DNA of 64,000 nt, taken from contig JAOSKK010000001.1 of the NCBI GenBank assembly GCA_027493615.1, positions 1-64,000 of the forward strand, read 5' to 3'. Below, in pieces: positions 52,805 to 63,756 of the stretch. The translations under genes and the position numbers were made by a program. The notes beneath the pieces were generated by a model. The model saw only the letters and a list, made by a program, of their open reading frames with translations. It did no database searches and was not told the origin of the DNA. How positions within the stretch are numbered: the stretch's first letter is position 1; each line of letters starts with the position of its first letter. Origin of the DNA: Verrucomicrobiota bacterium (GTDB lineage: Bacteria; Verrucomicrobiota; Verrucomicrobiia; Limisphaerales; J093).

Positions 52805-53790
52805 ATGGCTGGCAGCAACATGTGGTTTTGGGCGGCGTGCGCAATCGCCGGTTCCCTGTGGGCCGCCGAACCCGTTTCCGGGCTCTCCGAGGACGTACCC
52901 GCGCCCGAGGCCCCGGCGGCGGCGGAAGACGGCGTTGCAGGCGTCGACGCCGAGACGGAGGGCGGCCGTGTAGTGCCCTCGGGCCAAGCCGGTGCGAATC
53001 ACCCGTACCAGGCGATCATCCTCCGTAACTCATTCGGGCTGCGGGAACCTCCGGCGCCGGCAGCCCCGCCACCCGAGACGGCGCCGCCGGTGAATACCAC
53101 GGCACTGAAGCTCACCGGGCTGACCACGCTGCTGGGCAAGCGCGCGATGTTCGTTTTCAACGACGGCAAGACCAACAAGGTGTCCGGGTTGGTGAGCGAG
53201 GGGGAGCGGGACCGATTCCTGACCGACCTCGAGGTGCTGGAGATCGACCCGGCGGCACGACGCGTGAAGGTGGTGTTTGGGGGCAAGGAGATGGAGCTGG
53301 ATTTCGTCAACAACGGTCTGATGCCTCCCACCAATGTGGCCGCGGTCGCGGTCGTGGCCGGCGCGCCTGGCCGACCGGGGGCACCGCAGCTTCCCCACGC
53401 TGCCGGGACAGCGCACGGTGAACCTGGGCAATCCTGCGAACCAGCCGGGGGCCAACCCGGGCGCCACCACCGGGGGATTCGGTCCGTGCCGACCCGGCCC
53501 ACGCGCCTCGGCTCCGGGGGCGTTTCCGGGGTGCAACCGATGCCGCTGGCCGGGGCTGGAAACGTCCTAGGGGCGTTCCCGTGACCGAATCCGCGCCCGC
53601 CATTCCGACCTTGACGCCGGACCAGCAGATCATGCTGTTGCGGGAACAACACATCTTTGCCCGGCAGAACAACATCGAATTGCCGCCCGTCCCGCCCGCC
53701 CCCCGGGCTCGAGGATCTGAGCGGTGGGCCGGGGATATGCCCCGATGCCGGTTCAGCCGCCGGGGCTGCCGCCAGGGTTGCGCTGATCTG
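52805..53790 (+). CDS. Secretion-associated GspC/PilP-like periplasmic protein (frame-broken)
   Basis: ATG 52805 gives a signal peptide (MAGSNMWFWAACAIAGSLWA). After an acidic linker, YQAIILRNSFGLREPPAPAA is the pattern of GspC/PilP-type homology regions (a conserved R/N-x-F-G-L followed by prolines). It is followed by KLTGLTTLLGKRAMFVFNDG, VSEGERDRFLTDLEVLEIDP and RRVKVVFGGKEMELDFVNNG. Beyond about 53385 the frame changes several times through a Pro/Gly/Asn-rich tail (VNLGNPANQPGANPGATTGG, IPTLTPDQQIMLLREQHIFA). The exact end is uncertain (53584 in the first frame, about 53790 if the tail is real). The link to the secretion machinery is by domain resemblance only. Confidence 0.55.
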
Positions 53791-53950
53791 GCGGGGTGCG
53801 CCCTGTCCCTCTCCCTTCCTGTGGTGCGGGCTTCCAGCCTGCACCTTTCCCAGTCAATGGCCCCCGCGCCGGTCCGGAAGGACCAGGACGCAGCCCCGGC
53901 GCCTCGCCCCAGCCGGGAGGGCAGCTTCAGGGCGCGCCGCCGGTCGTGCC

Positions 53951-54941
53951 TTACGCAACGACGCTCGATCCCCAGGGCAGAGGATGGACCTGCCACTGCC
54001 AACGGGAACCACCGGCTTCGAGTCGCAACGAGCCGAAGCCACCGTCCTTCAACCATTCACAGCCGCTCAACGATGGGCATAAGGTCATGCCGAACTCCCG
54101 CCAGCATCGCGCGGCGTTGAGCGCCCGGCTCATTCGGCGGACGCCGTTGCCCAGCCAGGGGATCACCGGCATCCCCACCAGCCACCGGCTCCAACGCAGG
54201 ATCAACGGCGTGTGCAGGTGGCCGATCACGGTGAGGGCGAGTTGCGGCTGGCGAGCCCGGACCTCCGGCTCTCCCCCAGAGGAAGGGGAGCGCCGTCGGG
54301 TCGTGACAAAACAGCACGACCCGCTGCCCGGGTCGGAGCGAGCGGAAGGCATCTCGAACCTCCTTCAGGTGCAGTTCCCGCAACCTTTCCCATTCGGGCT
54401 GCTCCTCCGGCTGGGTTTCCGGCCGGAACACCGGCAGCGCCACGAGCGAGGAGGTCACCCCGAACAGGACCCAGGGGCCCAGTTCGCGGCGCCAGAAATC
54501 CTCGAGCCCGAGCTCCTGGATGGACCGTTCGCGGCTTCGCAGCCGCAGCCCGCCGGCGCCTCCGAACAGGCTCTTCTTTCCCAGTTCATGATCTCCGAAC
54601 CCCGCCACCAACCGGCCGGGAAAGCGTTCGCGCAAACGCTCGAGGACATGGCGCGCGCTGGCGAAGGCCGCGTCGTCGCTCAGCCCCACGAAGGCGGAAT
54701 CGCACGAGTAATCCCCGTTGGCGACGGCGAGGTCGGCCGGACCGGCGGCGGCGAGGAAACGTTCGAGCTGGTGGTTGTGGGCGAGGGGGTCCTTCAGCCA
54801 GATCCAGCGGCGAAACAACCCGACCGCCACGCGCTGGGTCCACGACCGCAGCGCCTGGTACTCATAGCCCCCGCGGGCCTTCTCGCCCGCACTGGCGTAA
54901 TGGATGTCGCTGACGACAACGACGCGAAACTCGTCCGGCAT
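53951..54941 (-). CDS. Calcineurin-like metallophosphoesterase (one frame break)
   Basis: From ATG 54941: MPDEFRVVVVSDIHYASAGE (D-x-H metal ligands), PADLAVANGDYSCDSAFVGL (GD), RLVAGFGDHELGKKSLFGGA (G-x-x-x; GDHE in place of GNHE), QRVVLFCHDPTALPFLWG (His ligand) and, after a frame change near 54275, LTVIGHLHTPLILRWSRW (GHLH, the last two ligands). All five metallophosphoesterase blocks are therefore present, with Asp for Asn in the fourth, a change that could alter activity. The C-terminal WREFGMTLCPSLSG and following residues resemble a family-specific extension. Cytoplasmic; substrate unknown. Confidence 0.83.
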
Positions 54942-55131
54942 GGATGGGCCGCAGGCCGGCCGGCATTAGTCCGTCAACGCCGCCGGAGGACAAGCCGATT
55001 CGCCGTTGCCGGCAGAACCAGGCGCCTCGGGCCGACCCGCGCCGCGCGGCTGCACGTTTTCGTTGCGCGGTCGGGCGGGACGCCGTATTCGAGGGGGCGG
55101 ACAATACCACGCACCTAGCCTGCATCAAACC

Positions 55132-55872
55132 ATGCCCAAAGCCGCCCGGATTCTCGCGCTGACCCTTTTCGTGCTCGGCTTGTTCGCCGCCCTGGGCGTC
55201 GCCTACTTGCGCCGGGGCGCCGAAGTGGAATCCATGCGGCTGGAGCGCGACCAGATTCGCGCGGAGTTCCAGCGCCTGGAGGCGGCGTTGGGAGGCACCC
55301 GGGAAGAGTTGGGCCAGCACGAGACGGTCCTCGAAGCCGCCCGCCAGCGGTTGGCCGCGCTCGAAGCTGCCAATGCCCGGCTGCGCGAGGAGAAAGAGTC
55401 CATCGCCCGCTCGCAGCTCAGTCTCGAGGCCGAGATGCGCCGGGCCCTCGAGTCGCGCGACATCACCATTTCCGAGCTGCAGGGGAAACTGACGGTGGAC
55501 ATCCTGGACCGGGTGCTGTTCGACTCCGGCGAGGCCGTCTTGAAGGAGGAGGGGCGCCAGATCCTCCAGCGTGTGGCCGATGTGCTGGCGCAGTACCCCA
55601 ACCGCCAGATTCATGTCATCGGTCACACCGACAATGTCCCCATTCGCGCCGGTGCCCGGGGTCGGTACCCGAGCAACTGGGAGCTGTCCACGGCGCGCGC
55701 CACCGCCGCTGTCCGTTTCTTGAGCGAACAGGCCGGCGTCGCGCCGCAGCGCCTCGGGGCGGTCGGCTACGGGGAGTTCCGCCCCGTGGCGGACAACGCA
55801 ACGCCCGAGGGCCGGGCCAAGAACCGGCGCATCGCGCTCGTCGTGCTGTCCGGAAGAACTCGTCGGCGCTGA
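55132..55872 (+). CDS. OmpA-family peptidoglycan-binding protein with coiled coil
   Basis: A 246-residue protein from ATG 55132. An N-terminal membrane helix (RILALTLFVLGLFAALGVAY) is followed by a coiled coil of about 80 residues (ERDQIRAEFQRLEAALGGTR...LREEKESIARSQLSLEAEM). The OmpA C-terminal domain follows: ILDRVLFDSGEAVLKEEGRQ, NRQIHVIGHTDNVPIRAGAR, SNWELSTARATAAVRFLSEQ and GYGEFRPVADNATPEGRAKN with RRI. This resembles MotB-like/OmpA anchors that hold peptidoglycan. In a shifted frame a Pro/Thr-rich tail (PEELVGADTVPTVRDLPALG...) stays open to 56011, so the protein may be about 46 residues longer if one base is missing near 55850. Confidence 0.87.
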   Translation: MPKAARILALTLFVLGLFAALGVAYLRRGAEVESMRLERDQIRAEFQRLEAALGGTREELGQHETVLEAARQRLAALEAANARLREEKESIARSQLSLEAEMRRALESRDITISELQGKLTVDILDRVLFDSGEAVLKEEGRQILQRVADVLAQYPNRQIHVIGHTDNVPIRAGARGRYPSNWELSTARATAAVRFLSEQAGVAPQRLGAVGYGEFRPVADNATPEGRAKNRRIALVVLSGRTRRR

Positions 55873-56241
55873 CACCGTGCCCACGGTCCGGGATTTGCCC
55901 GCGCTGGGGCCCATCACCAACGCCCCGCCGGAAAGCGCCACCAACACGCTGTCCCAGCCGACCACCGACGACACGGAACCGCCCCAGCCACCGACGGATG
56001 GCGCCGAATAGGCAGGCCGGCCAGGGTTGAGCCGTATTGGCCCCGGAACTCCCCATGAACCTGAAATCGCCATGTTGATTTCCAAGGACTTGCGAATTTC
56101 AGGTTCATGGCCCCAGCGCATGGCCGCCGAGGCCAAGGACGCTTCCCCTTGAGCTTTGCGCTTCGAGCCTGGAGCTTCCCCTCCCTCGCCCTTGCCCCAT
56201 CGGGTCCGTCACCAAAGGCAGCATCGCCGGCAAAGGTTCCG

Positions 56242-57342
56242 TCAAAGTAACCCGGCGGTTTCGGGGAAGCCGCAGAGGATGTTGAAGGTCTGGATCGCCT
56301 GGCCGCTGGCACCTTTGACCAAGTTGTCCTCGGCACTCATCACCACCAGCCGTCCGGTGCGCGGATCGACGCGCCACGCCAACTCGAGCACGTTGGTGCC
56401 CACCACGTTCTTGGTGTCCGGCAGGGCCTTCCCCCTCGAGCAATCGCACGAACGGCTCTGAAGCGTAGGTCGATCGGTACGCGGCGCCCACGGCTTCCGC
56501 GAACGCCGCCCCGGCCCCGGCCCCCGCGAGGGGACGCGCCGATTCGAGATAGAGCGTCGTGAGAATCCCCGGTTCACCGGGATCAAATGGGGCGTGAACT
56601 GGATGGTCACCGGTTCTCCGGCCGCGACGGAGAGTTCCTGCTCGATCTCGGACAGATGCCGGTGCCGCGGGACGCCATAGGGCCGAACGCTCTCGTTGCA
56701 CTCGACGAACAGGTAGTCGAGTTCCGCTTTGCGGCCCGCCCCGCTCACCCCGCTGAGCGCGTTGGCGATGATGCCGGTGGGCCGGACGACTCGGGCGCGC
56801 AGCAGGGGGATGACGGGCAGCAGGATGCTGGTGGGGTAACAGCCGGGCGAGGCCACGAGGGTGGCGCCGCGAATGGCCTCGCGGTACACCTCGGGCAGCC
56901 CGTAGACAGCCGTCCCAAGCAACTCGGGAGCGGGGTGTTCGTGGGCGTAGAAGTCCCGGTACACCGCGGCGCTGCGCAACCGGAAGTCAGCGCTGAGGTC
57001 GATCACCTGGCAGCCGCTCTTGAGCAGAGGCACGGCGTACTCGGCCGCCACGCCATGAGGCAGGGCGAGGAACACGACCCGTGCCTGGCGGGCCAGCAGT
57101 TCCGCGTTCGGCTCGCTGAAGCGCAGGGCGCGGGCCCGCGGGTGACTGCCGAAGCGCGGGAAGACCTGGGCCACGGTCTGCCCGGCCTGCTGGCGGGAGG
57201 TAACGGCTGCCAACTCGGCCAGCGGATGGTTCAGCAGCAGCCGCACCAGTTCTTCGCCCGAATAGCCGGAGGCGCCCACAATGGCTACGGGGACTTTGGG
57301 TCCCGTGGCTTGTGCGGGCATCGGCGACGATGTCGAATTCAT
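56242..57342 (-). CDS. argC: N-acetyl-gamma-glutamyl-phosphate reductase ArgC (compensating frame breaks)
   Basis: NADPH-dependent third step of arginine synthesis. From ATG 57342: KVPVAIVGASGYSGEELVRL (NADP loop), VFLALPHGVAAEYAVPLLKS, VIDLSADFRLRSAAVYRDFY, GLPEVYREAIRGATLVASPG and CYPTSILLPVIPLL with the catalytic Cys in PGCYPT, NALSGVSGAGRKAELDYLFV, and PHRHLSEIEQEL with the active-site His region. Between about 56580 and 56425 the frame shifts and returns (GILTTLYLESARPLAGAGAG and SEPFVRLLEG in the alternative frame). The remainder reads VVGTNVLELAWRVDPRTGRL and LVKGASGQAIQTFNILCGFP. Length 366 codons. No other arg gene is adjacent. Confidence 0.9.
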   Translation of the reverse strand: MNSTSSPMPAQATGPKVPVAIVGASGYSGEELVRLLLNHPLAELAAVTSRQQAGQTVAQVFPRFGSHPRARALRFSEPNAELLARQARVVFLALPHGVAAEYAVPLLKSGCQVIDLSADFRLRSAAVYRDFYAHEHPAPELLGTAVYGLPEVYREAIRGATLVASPGCYPTSILLPVIPLLRARVVRPTGIIANALSGVSGAGRKAELDYLFVECNESVRPYGVPRHRHLSEIEQELSVAAGEPVTIQFTPHLIPVNRGFSRRSISNRRVPSRGPGPGRRSRKPWAPRTDRPTLQSRSCDCSRGKALPDTKNVVGTNVLELAWRVDPRTGRLVVMSAEDNLVKGASGQAIQTFNILCGFPETAGLL

Positions 57343-57395
57343 GGGGTGAGCCTGGCAGGATTCCGTCCCGCGGTCGAGATCGGTGCCGGTTCCGC

Positions 57396-57418
57396 GGTAG
57401 GCGCCGACGTGAGGAGGC
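57396..57418. repeat. Repeat family B (GTAGGCGCCGACGT), copy 3
   Basis: GGTAGGCGCCGACGTGAGGA then GGC; a single arm matching 48631-48655. Located between argC and the VKOR-type gene. Confidence 0.6.
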
Positions 57419-57475
57419 TCGCGCCGGGCTGAGTCTCGTCACCTCGACTCCCACAGCAAGCCTGACTCCCCGGGT

Positions 57476-58747
57476 CTATTCCAAGCCGCAGCCGGCCGAC
57501 AACAGGCGCTGGAGGTCCTGGCTGCTGCGCAGGACGCCGAAGACGAGGTTCGTGCCGAGCATCAACTGGGGGAGCGCACCCCGGCCGTAACGCAGGTAGT
57601 TGGTGTGGTAGAGGCTGGTGCTCCAGGCAAGCTGGCGGTCAATTCGCGGATCGAGCAGGGCATTCGCCAGCACATTCGAACCCACGAGGCGCAACGCCTC
57701 ATCACGGGCTGCTTCGAGCGAAGGCTGGCGCGGTTGGGCGAAGAACCACTCGTCGTAAGCGTGCCCTTGAACGGGGGTCGGCGCGCCAGACGGCCAGCGC
57801 GGTCCGGGCGTACTCGCAGGCGCGGGCGTGTTCGAGGATGGGCCGTTTCACCACGGGATTGCAGGCGGCGTCGAGGGGCACCGGCATGAAGGCGACCGCC
57901 AGACGATTGCTGCGGGCGTGGACTGCTTCGACCAGGCGGGGATGAAGTTGGCGGCAATGGTCGCAGGTGTAGTCGAACAGGCAAAGCATCACACACGGCG
58001 CGTCGGGCGACCCGAGGACCGGCACCGTGTCGAGATTCAGCCCGAACTCCCCGCCGTACAGCTTCAGCGTGGGGCGCCGCGACGGCTTGGCGGCTTCCGC
58101 CGACGGCGCCACCGGGGCGGGTTCGGTGTTGGTCGAGGTGGTCGGGGCCGAGGTCAGGCGGAGGGCGGGCTGATCCAGGGCCTGGATCTCGTACGTCGGG
58201 GTTGGTGCACAAGTTGAGCAGCGGCCAGCAAGAGCACGCCGGCGAACCCGGCGAGCACGGGCTTCGCGGCCGGGGGGCAGGAACGGCTTCGGCGGCCGAG
58301 TGGTGGCCGGAACCGTGGATCGGTTCGAAACAGCCGGCAGGCCTTGTCGCAGGATCAGACCTCCCGCCAAAGGCCGCACGCGTGCGCCGCCATGCAGAAG
58401 GGGCACACGGCCTTGGTCGCGAACAGTTGGAGGCCGATGAACCAGAAGGCGGCGCCGATGAGGGTGGTGGCGAGGGCGCACAGCAGCCAGGCGACCCGAG
58501 ATCGGGCAACGGCGGTGGTTGCCCGTCGCCAGGCCACGGTGCCGCCAAGCAGTGCGAGGTAGGTGAGACAGGCTGGCAGGCTGACCGGGATGCCAAACAG
58601 GTAGGCCCACCGGCTTTGCAGCACCGTCCCGCAGCCGGAGTCAGGACCGCATCCGGGCAGGGGACGGTTGCCCCACGAACCCCAAAGGAGCAGGGCCGAT
58701 ACACCCAGGGCAGCCAGGCAAAGGGCGCGGACAAGCCCCCAGCGCAT
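57476..58747 (-). CDS. VKOR-DsbA (thioredoxin-like) fusion, disulfide bond formation (frame-broken)
   Basis: From ATG 58747: MRWGLVRALCLAALGVSALL (first helix), then the VKOR loop PLPGCGPDSGCGTVLQSRWA with its Cys pair and YLFGIPVSLPACLTYLALLG, further helices, and the active CxxC in ATKAVCPFCMAAHACGLW. A frame change near 58350 leads on, with a hydrophobic helix in a third frame near 58220 (KPVLAGFAGVLLLAAAQLVH). The thioredoxin-like domain follows: YGGEFGLNLDTVPVLGSPDA, CVMLCLFDYTCDHCRQLHPR (CDHC), FMPVPLDAACNPVVKRPILE; another change near 57700 gives LVGSNVLANALLDPRIDRQL and LPQLMLGTNLVFGVL (cis-Pro region). A membrane redox enzyme that reoxidises its own DsbA-like domain. Confidence 0.82.
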
Positions 58748-59294
58748 CGCGGGCACCGATTCTCCTGAGGGAGTGGAGGGAAGCGGCTTGGGGCGGACAG
58801 CCGGGAGCGTTGGGGGCGCGAGGCACGCGAGCGCTTCATGTGCCGACAGTGTTCCAGCGGCCGTTCCGTCGGGCAAGGGCCTTGGCGGTCAAACCCGGCG
58901 CCTGCGGGCCGATGTATGCGCCGACGCGGACAGCCGTCGAGGCGGATCGGATGATCGGAAGCGCAGAGTTCCTTGTCCGAAGCTCAAGGGAACCTTCCGG
59001 TTCCGACGGGACTTGCTCAGAGGCCATGCACCAGCCACGATGCCCCGCCCTTCTGCATTCCGACTCATGGAAAGCTCCAGGATGCCTGCTGCGGGTGCTG
59101 CCCCGAGAGGGCGCGCGGTGATCCGCTTGGTGCGGATGCGCATTCCGCTTGACCCAAACCGACTCAGTGGCCATAACCCCGAACGTTCCGTGGCACGATA
59201 CTGGATGTGGCGTGCGCCGATCTGGTGTGACTGTGCTGCGGGACAGTTGAACCAACTCAAACGCAGCAACGATCGAAACATCAGTCCTACAACC
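58748..59294. other. Divergent intergenic region without a supported gene
   Basis: About 550 bases between the VKOR-type gene and the LamG/PA14 protein. Open frames exist on both strands, but their translations show no recognisable domain. It must hold the promoters of both genes; I see no clear consensus elements. Confidence 0.45.
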
Positions 59295-62137
59295 ATGAGA
59301 CGATCTCTCAAATCCCTCAGCTTATCCGGGCTTGCAGCCCTGGCGTTAGGCTTGGGCTTGCCGGGCTTCACTACCCAGGCCCAGACGACAACCCCGGGCG
59401 TCACCGTCGAAATTCTCGGCGTGGGTGCCGACTTCCTGCTCGGTGGCGACCTCACCGACCCGGAGAACGACGGCATCGACGCTCTCGGCATGGCCACGGA
59501 TCCGTCCTGGAACTGGAAGAGCATCAGCGCCAGCCACGAGCCGGACTTCGAAGGCGGCGAGAACGCCTTCAACATCTTCGACAACAAGGTTGGCGGCGGG
59601 AACGACAAGTGGTGCTGCGACGACCCGACCCTGGCAACCCGGTCTGGGTGGCGGTCGAGTTTCATCAGGCCTATCGGATCACGCATTTCACCGTGACCTC
59701 CGGCAACGACACCCCCTCCCGCGATCCGACGGACTGGGCGATTCAGGGTTCGAACGACGGGGTGACCTGGACGGACATCTACCGCTTCTACGACACGGTC
59801 ACGCCGTGGGGCGACACGCGGAACTTGGTCGTCAAGTTCACCCTGCCCGTGGCTTCCTCGCCCTACAGTTGGATCCGCTACATTTTGCTACGACACGCCG
59901 GGCACGCTCCATCAGATCAACGAGATCGAGTACTTCGGCATTCTCGGCGACCTCGTGGACACCGACAAGGACGGCATGCCGGATGACTGGGAGACCAAGT
60001 ACGGTCTCAATCCCAATGACCCCAGCGACGCCGCCCTGGACTGCAACGGCAACGGCATCAGCAACCTCAATGAGTACAAGGCCGGCATGGATCCCTGCGA
60101 CACCACCAAGCCCGCGCTGATCTCGGCCGTCTCCACGGCCACCTTCAACACCGTGCGCCTCACCTTCTCGGAGGCCCTCGATCCCGCCACGGCCACCGTC
60201 GCGGCCAACTACACCATCACGCCGGCCCTTGCCGTGACGGCCGCCACCTACGCCAACCGCGTGGTCACCCTGACCACCGCCGCGCAGACCCCCGGCGGCA
60301 CCGCCTACACCGTCACCGTCAAGGGCGTCAAAGACCTGTCCAACTTCGAGGTCCCCGAAGGCAGCAACACCGCCACCTTCTACTCCTACATCATGACCCG
60401 GAACGGTGTGCTCAAGTTCTCCTACTGGGGCGGTATCACGGGCACCCCCGTTGAGAATCTGGAGGCGGATCTGCGCTACCCGGCCACCCCGGACTGGACC
60501 GGCGCCGTCTTCTCCATGAACACCCGCGACATCCTCCCCACCGACATCAACGACAACTACGGGCGCCACCATGGAGGGTTACCTCACCCCGACCGAGTCG
60601 GGCGACTACGACTTCTTCCTCCGCAGCGACGACGCCTCGCGGTTGGAAATCAGCACTGACGACAAGGAAGCGAACCTGGTGTGGCAGGCGGAGGAGTACG
60701 GCTGCTGCGCGGCCTTCCTCGAGCCGAACGACGCCGGCAAGCCGACGGTGACCACTTCGATGCCGATCTCGCTGGTGGCCAATCGCCGGTATTTCATCCG
60801 CGTCATCTACAAGGAAGGCGGCGGCGGCGACTACGCCCAAGTCGCGTGGCGCAAGGTTGGCGACCCGACCCCGGCCGGTTCCCTGCAGCCGATCCCTGGC
60901 AAGTACCTCTCCGCGGCGGTGGACCTGCCCGCCCCGGCCGAAGGTGCCTTCATCACCCAGACCCCGGCGCCCAACGCCCGGGGGCGTTACGCCCGACCCG
61001 ACCATCACCATCGTCCACCGGGACGGCATGGCAGCGTGGACGGCCGAGAACGTCTCCCTCAAGCTCAACGGTGTGGCGGTGACGCCGACCTTCACCAAGG
61101 ACGCCAACGTGGCGACGATCACTTACAAACCTGCTGGGTTCCTGCCCAGCAAGTCGACGCAGGTGGTGACTTTGGGCTACCCGAATCCCGCGGGCCAGCC
61201 GGCGACGCTCGAGTGGTCGTTTGAAGTGGCCGAGTACCGGGGCCCCCGTGATCGACAAGGTCCAAGCTTATCCCGCCATCCTCTTGGGGGCGGCCAAGCA
61301 GACCGACGCCGGCGGTGGTCGTACCGGTGCCGCGGGGGATCTGGCCTTCGACTCCGGCGTCGTGGCCGGCGTGGGCTATGTCGCCGACGCGACCTTCCTC
61401 AACGCCGCCACCGCCGACGACACGCTGACCATTGCCTTCTTCCAAAACTGCGTTCGGTCCGCGCCAGTTCGGCCTTCTGGGCCAATTCGCCCAGCAGCAA
61501 CAACGGCACCCGCGGCTACCAGGCCCACGTGCCGTGGGACAATGCGAACATCTACTTCGACACCTCGGGTTGCTGCGACGCCGACATCACGCGTATCAAC
61601 CTGAGCATCGATCAGTTCCCCGGTTACACCGGCGATGCGAGTTGGTGGCAGCAATGGCACCACTTCGCCTTTGTCAAGGCCGGTGCGGAGAAGCACATCT
61701 ATATCGACGGACAGTTGTTCCACTCGGGGGGCGGCGGCCCGCTCAAGACCGACTTCACCACCCTGTTGATGGGTGGCGGTCCGTCCGCGACCGAGAACCG
61801 CATGGACGGTTACCTTGATGACTTCGTCATCTACAACGGCGCGCTGACCGAGGCGCAGGCACGCTCGCTGTCCACCGGCGCGGCGCCGAGCTCGATCCCG
61901 GGCCTCATCGCGCACTGGGACTTCAACGACCTGCCGCCGGCCAACGTCACGCTCAAGGCCGTGCGCTCTGGTGCCAACGTCACCATCACGTCCGAACCAG
62001 CGGCGCTGCCGGCGGGCTGGGTGCTGCAGACCGCCCCAAGCGTCAACGGGCCGTGGACGACCCAGGCCGGGGCCACCACTCCGGTCACGGTGCCCATCGG
62101 GGCGGCGAATGCGTTCCTCCGCGCGGCCAAGCCCTGA
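59295..62137 (+). CDS. Large secreted protein with discoidin-like, Ig-like, PA14 and LamG domains (several frame breaks)
   Basis: ATG 59295: MRRSLKSLSLSGLAALALGL, a signal peptide. Domains: discoidin-like (PVWVAVEFHQAYRITHFTVT, WAIQGSNDGVTWTDIYRFYD, about 59600-59940); a calcium-loop segment DTDKDGMPDDWETKYGLNPN (59960); an SbsA-type Ig-like domain (VRLTFSEALDPATATVAANY, 60110-60380); PA14 (EGYLTPTESGDYDFFLRSDD, 60570-60900); an Ig-like segment (61000-61240); LamG/concanavalin-like (IYFDTSGCCDADITRINLSI, WHHFAFVKAGAEKHIYIDGQ, MDGYLDDFVIYNGALTEAQA, 61250-61880); and a short C-terminal domain (VLQTAPSVNGPWTTQAG). Frame changes near 59630, 59890, 60565, 60980, 61240 and 61450. About 947 codons. 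Architecture suggests carbohydrate or surface binding. Confidence 0.8.
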
Positions 62138-62189
62138 GGCTGACCGATACAGCCGAGCTTCCGCACCGCGGAACGCTCGCTGACTCACG

Positions 62190-62219
62190 AGGGGGCCGGA
62201 TGCGTCCGGCCCCCTTTTT
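62190..62219 (+). terminator. Rho-independent terminator
   Basis: Perfect 10-base stem GGGGGCCGGA / TCCGGCCCCC with a TGCG loop, followed by TTTTT, 54 bases after the LamG-protein stop. Confidence 0.92.
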
Positions 62220-62323
62220 CATGAGGGTCCCTGCAGGTGGTGGTGGGGCTCGCGGGTGGCGGAGCGGAACTGGACACAAACGGCGTGGCGGACGAGGGCC
62301 CCACGCACTGAGGGGGGAACCCG

Positions 62324-63701
62324 TTACAGCAAGGCGCCGCGCAGGACAACCTGCGCCACGCTGAAGTAGATGATCAGACCGGAGACATCCACCAGCGTGG
62401 CCACAAAAGGTGTCGAGCAGACCGCCGGATCGAAGTTGAGCCGGCGCAGCCCAAACGGAAGCAGGGCTCCCACCACACTCCCGAAGGCGACCACGCCCAG
62501 AAGACTCCCCCGACAGTCAGGCCCACACGCAGAAAGTGGTCGGTATACAGCGATGCCCGGTCGGGCCAAAGCGCGATGCGGAGGAAGCCAATCCCGGCCA
62601 GGACGGCGCCGAGGGAGAGGCCGGTGACGATCTCCCGGTACAAGACACGACTCCAGTCGCGCAGTTCCACTTCACGGGTGGCCATGGCCCGGATGACGAG
62701 GGTCGAGGCCTGCGCCCCGGAGTTCCCGCCGCTGCTGATGATGAGGGGATGAAGAGGGCGAGCACCAGGGCGTTGGCCAGGTCGGCTTCGTAATGCGTCA
62801 TGGCCGTGGCGGTCAGCATCTGGCCAAGGAACAGCAGGACCAGCCAGCCGACGCGCTTGCGGATCATCGCGGGAATGCCCGTGCGCAGGTAAGGGGCTTC
62901 GAGGGCCGCCATGCCACCCATCTTCTGGATGTCCTCGGTGGCCTCCTCCTCGACCACGTCCAGCACGTCATCCACGGTGACCACACCCACGAGGATGCCC
63001 TGGGAATCGACCACGGGCAGCACGGTGCGATCGTACTTCTGGAACGCCGCGATAGCGGTCTCCTGGTCGTCGGTGGCACGGAGCGAAATGACCTGGGGAT
63101 CGAGCAGTTCGGCCACGGGGGTGTCCAGTTCCGCGACGACAAGATGGCGGAGGCGGATGCCGCCGGCCAGGGTGCCGCGTGGCTCGACCACAAAGAGCTG
63201 GTTCAGGGTTTCCCGGTCCTTGCCCACGCGGCGGAGGTGGGCCAGCACCTCGGCCACCGTCCAGTGCTTCTGCACGGCCACGTACTCGGGCGTCATCCGC
63301 CGGCCAATGGAATCCTCGGGGTAGCCGAGCAACGTGACCGCGGTCTTGCGCTCCTCGGGGGAGAGGAGGTTCAGGAGTTTCTGGGTCGCGGCCGCGGGCA
63401 GTTCCTCGAGCAGCGCGGTACGATCGTCCGGCTCCATCTCGTTGAGGATCCGCGCCACCTGCTCGTTGCCCAGGGCCAGGAGCAGGCGTTCCTGGTCCTT
63501 GTGCCCCAGGTGTTCAAACGCATCCGCGGCCAGCGCTTGGGGGAGGATGCGCAGCAGCACCGCCTGATCCTCGGAAGGCAGGTCGGCCAGGATGTCGGCG
63601 ACCTCCGGGGGCGGGAAGCCGCAGAGGATTTCGCGGAGCCGATTGAACTCCCGCTGCTCGATCAGTTCCGCCAGCTCGGGTTTGAGGAGATGGCCAAGCA
63701 T
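62324..63701 (-). CDS. mgtE: Magnesium transporter MgtE (two frame breaks)
   Basis: From ATG 63701: [20 protein letters not shown], the N-terminal superhelical domain ([40 protein letters not shown]), then paired CBS domains ([60 protein letters not shown]) and the membrane part ([20 protein letters not shown], then [20 protein letters not shown], the selectivity loop). The second half needs one added base at 62744-62747 and another at 62508-62512, giving [20 protein letters not shown] and [20 protein letters not shown] Mg2+ channel gated by the cytosolic domain. Length 459 codons. Confidence 0.93.
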
Positions 63702-63756
63702 GCCCCCGAGCCTTCCGGTTTCCGGCGCGGCGGGGAAGCCGGAACTGACAGCCGGA

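Noticed and set aside
53657-54082. A separate gene downstream of the GspC/PilP-like protein
   Set aside because: The readable residues (PTLTPDQQIMLLREQH) continue the tail of the upstream protein in another frame. The rest is antisense to the metallophosphoesterase.
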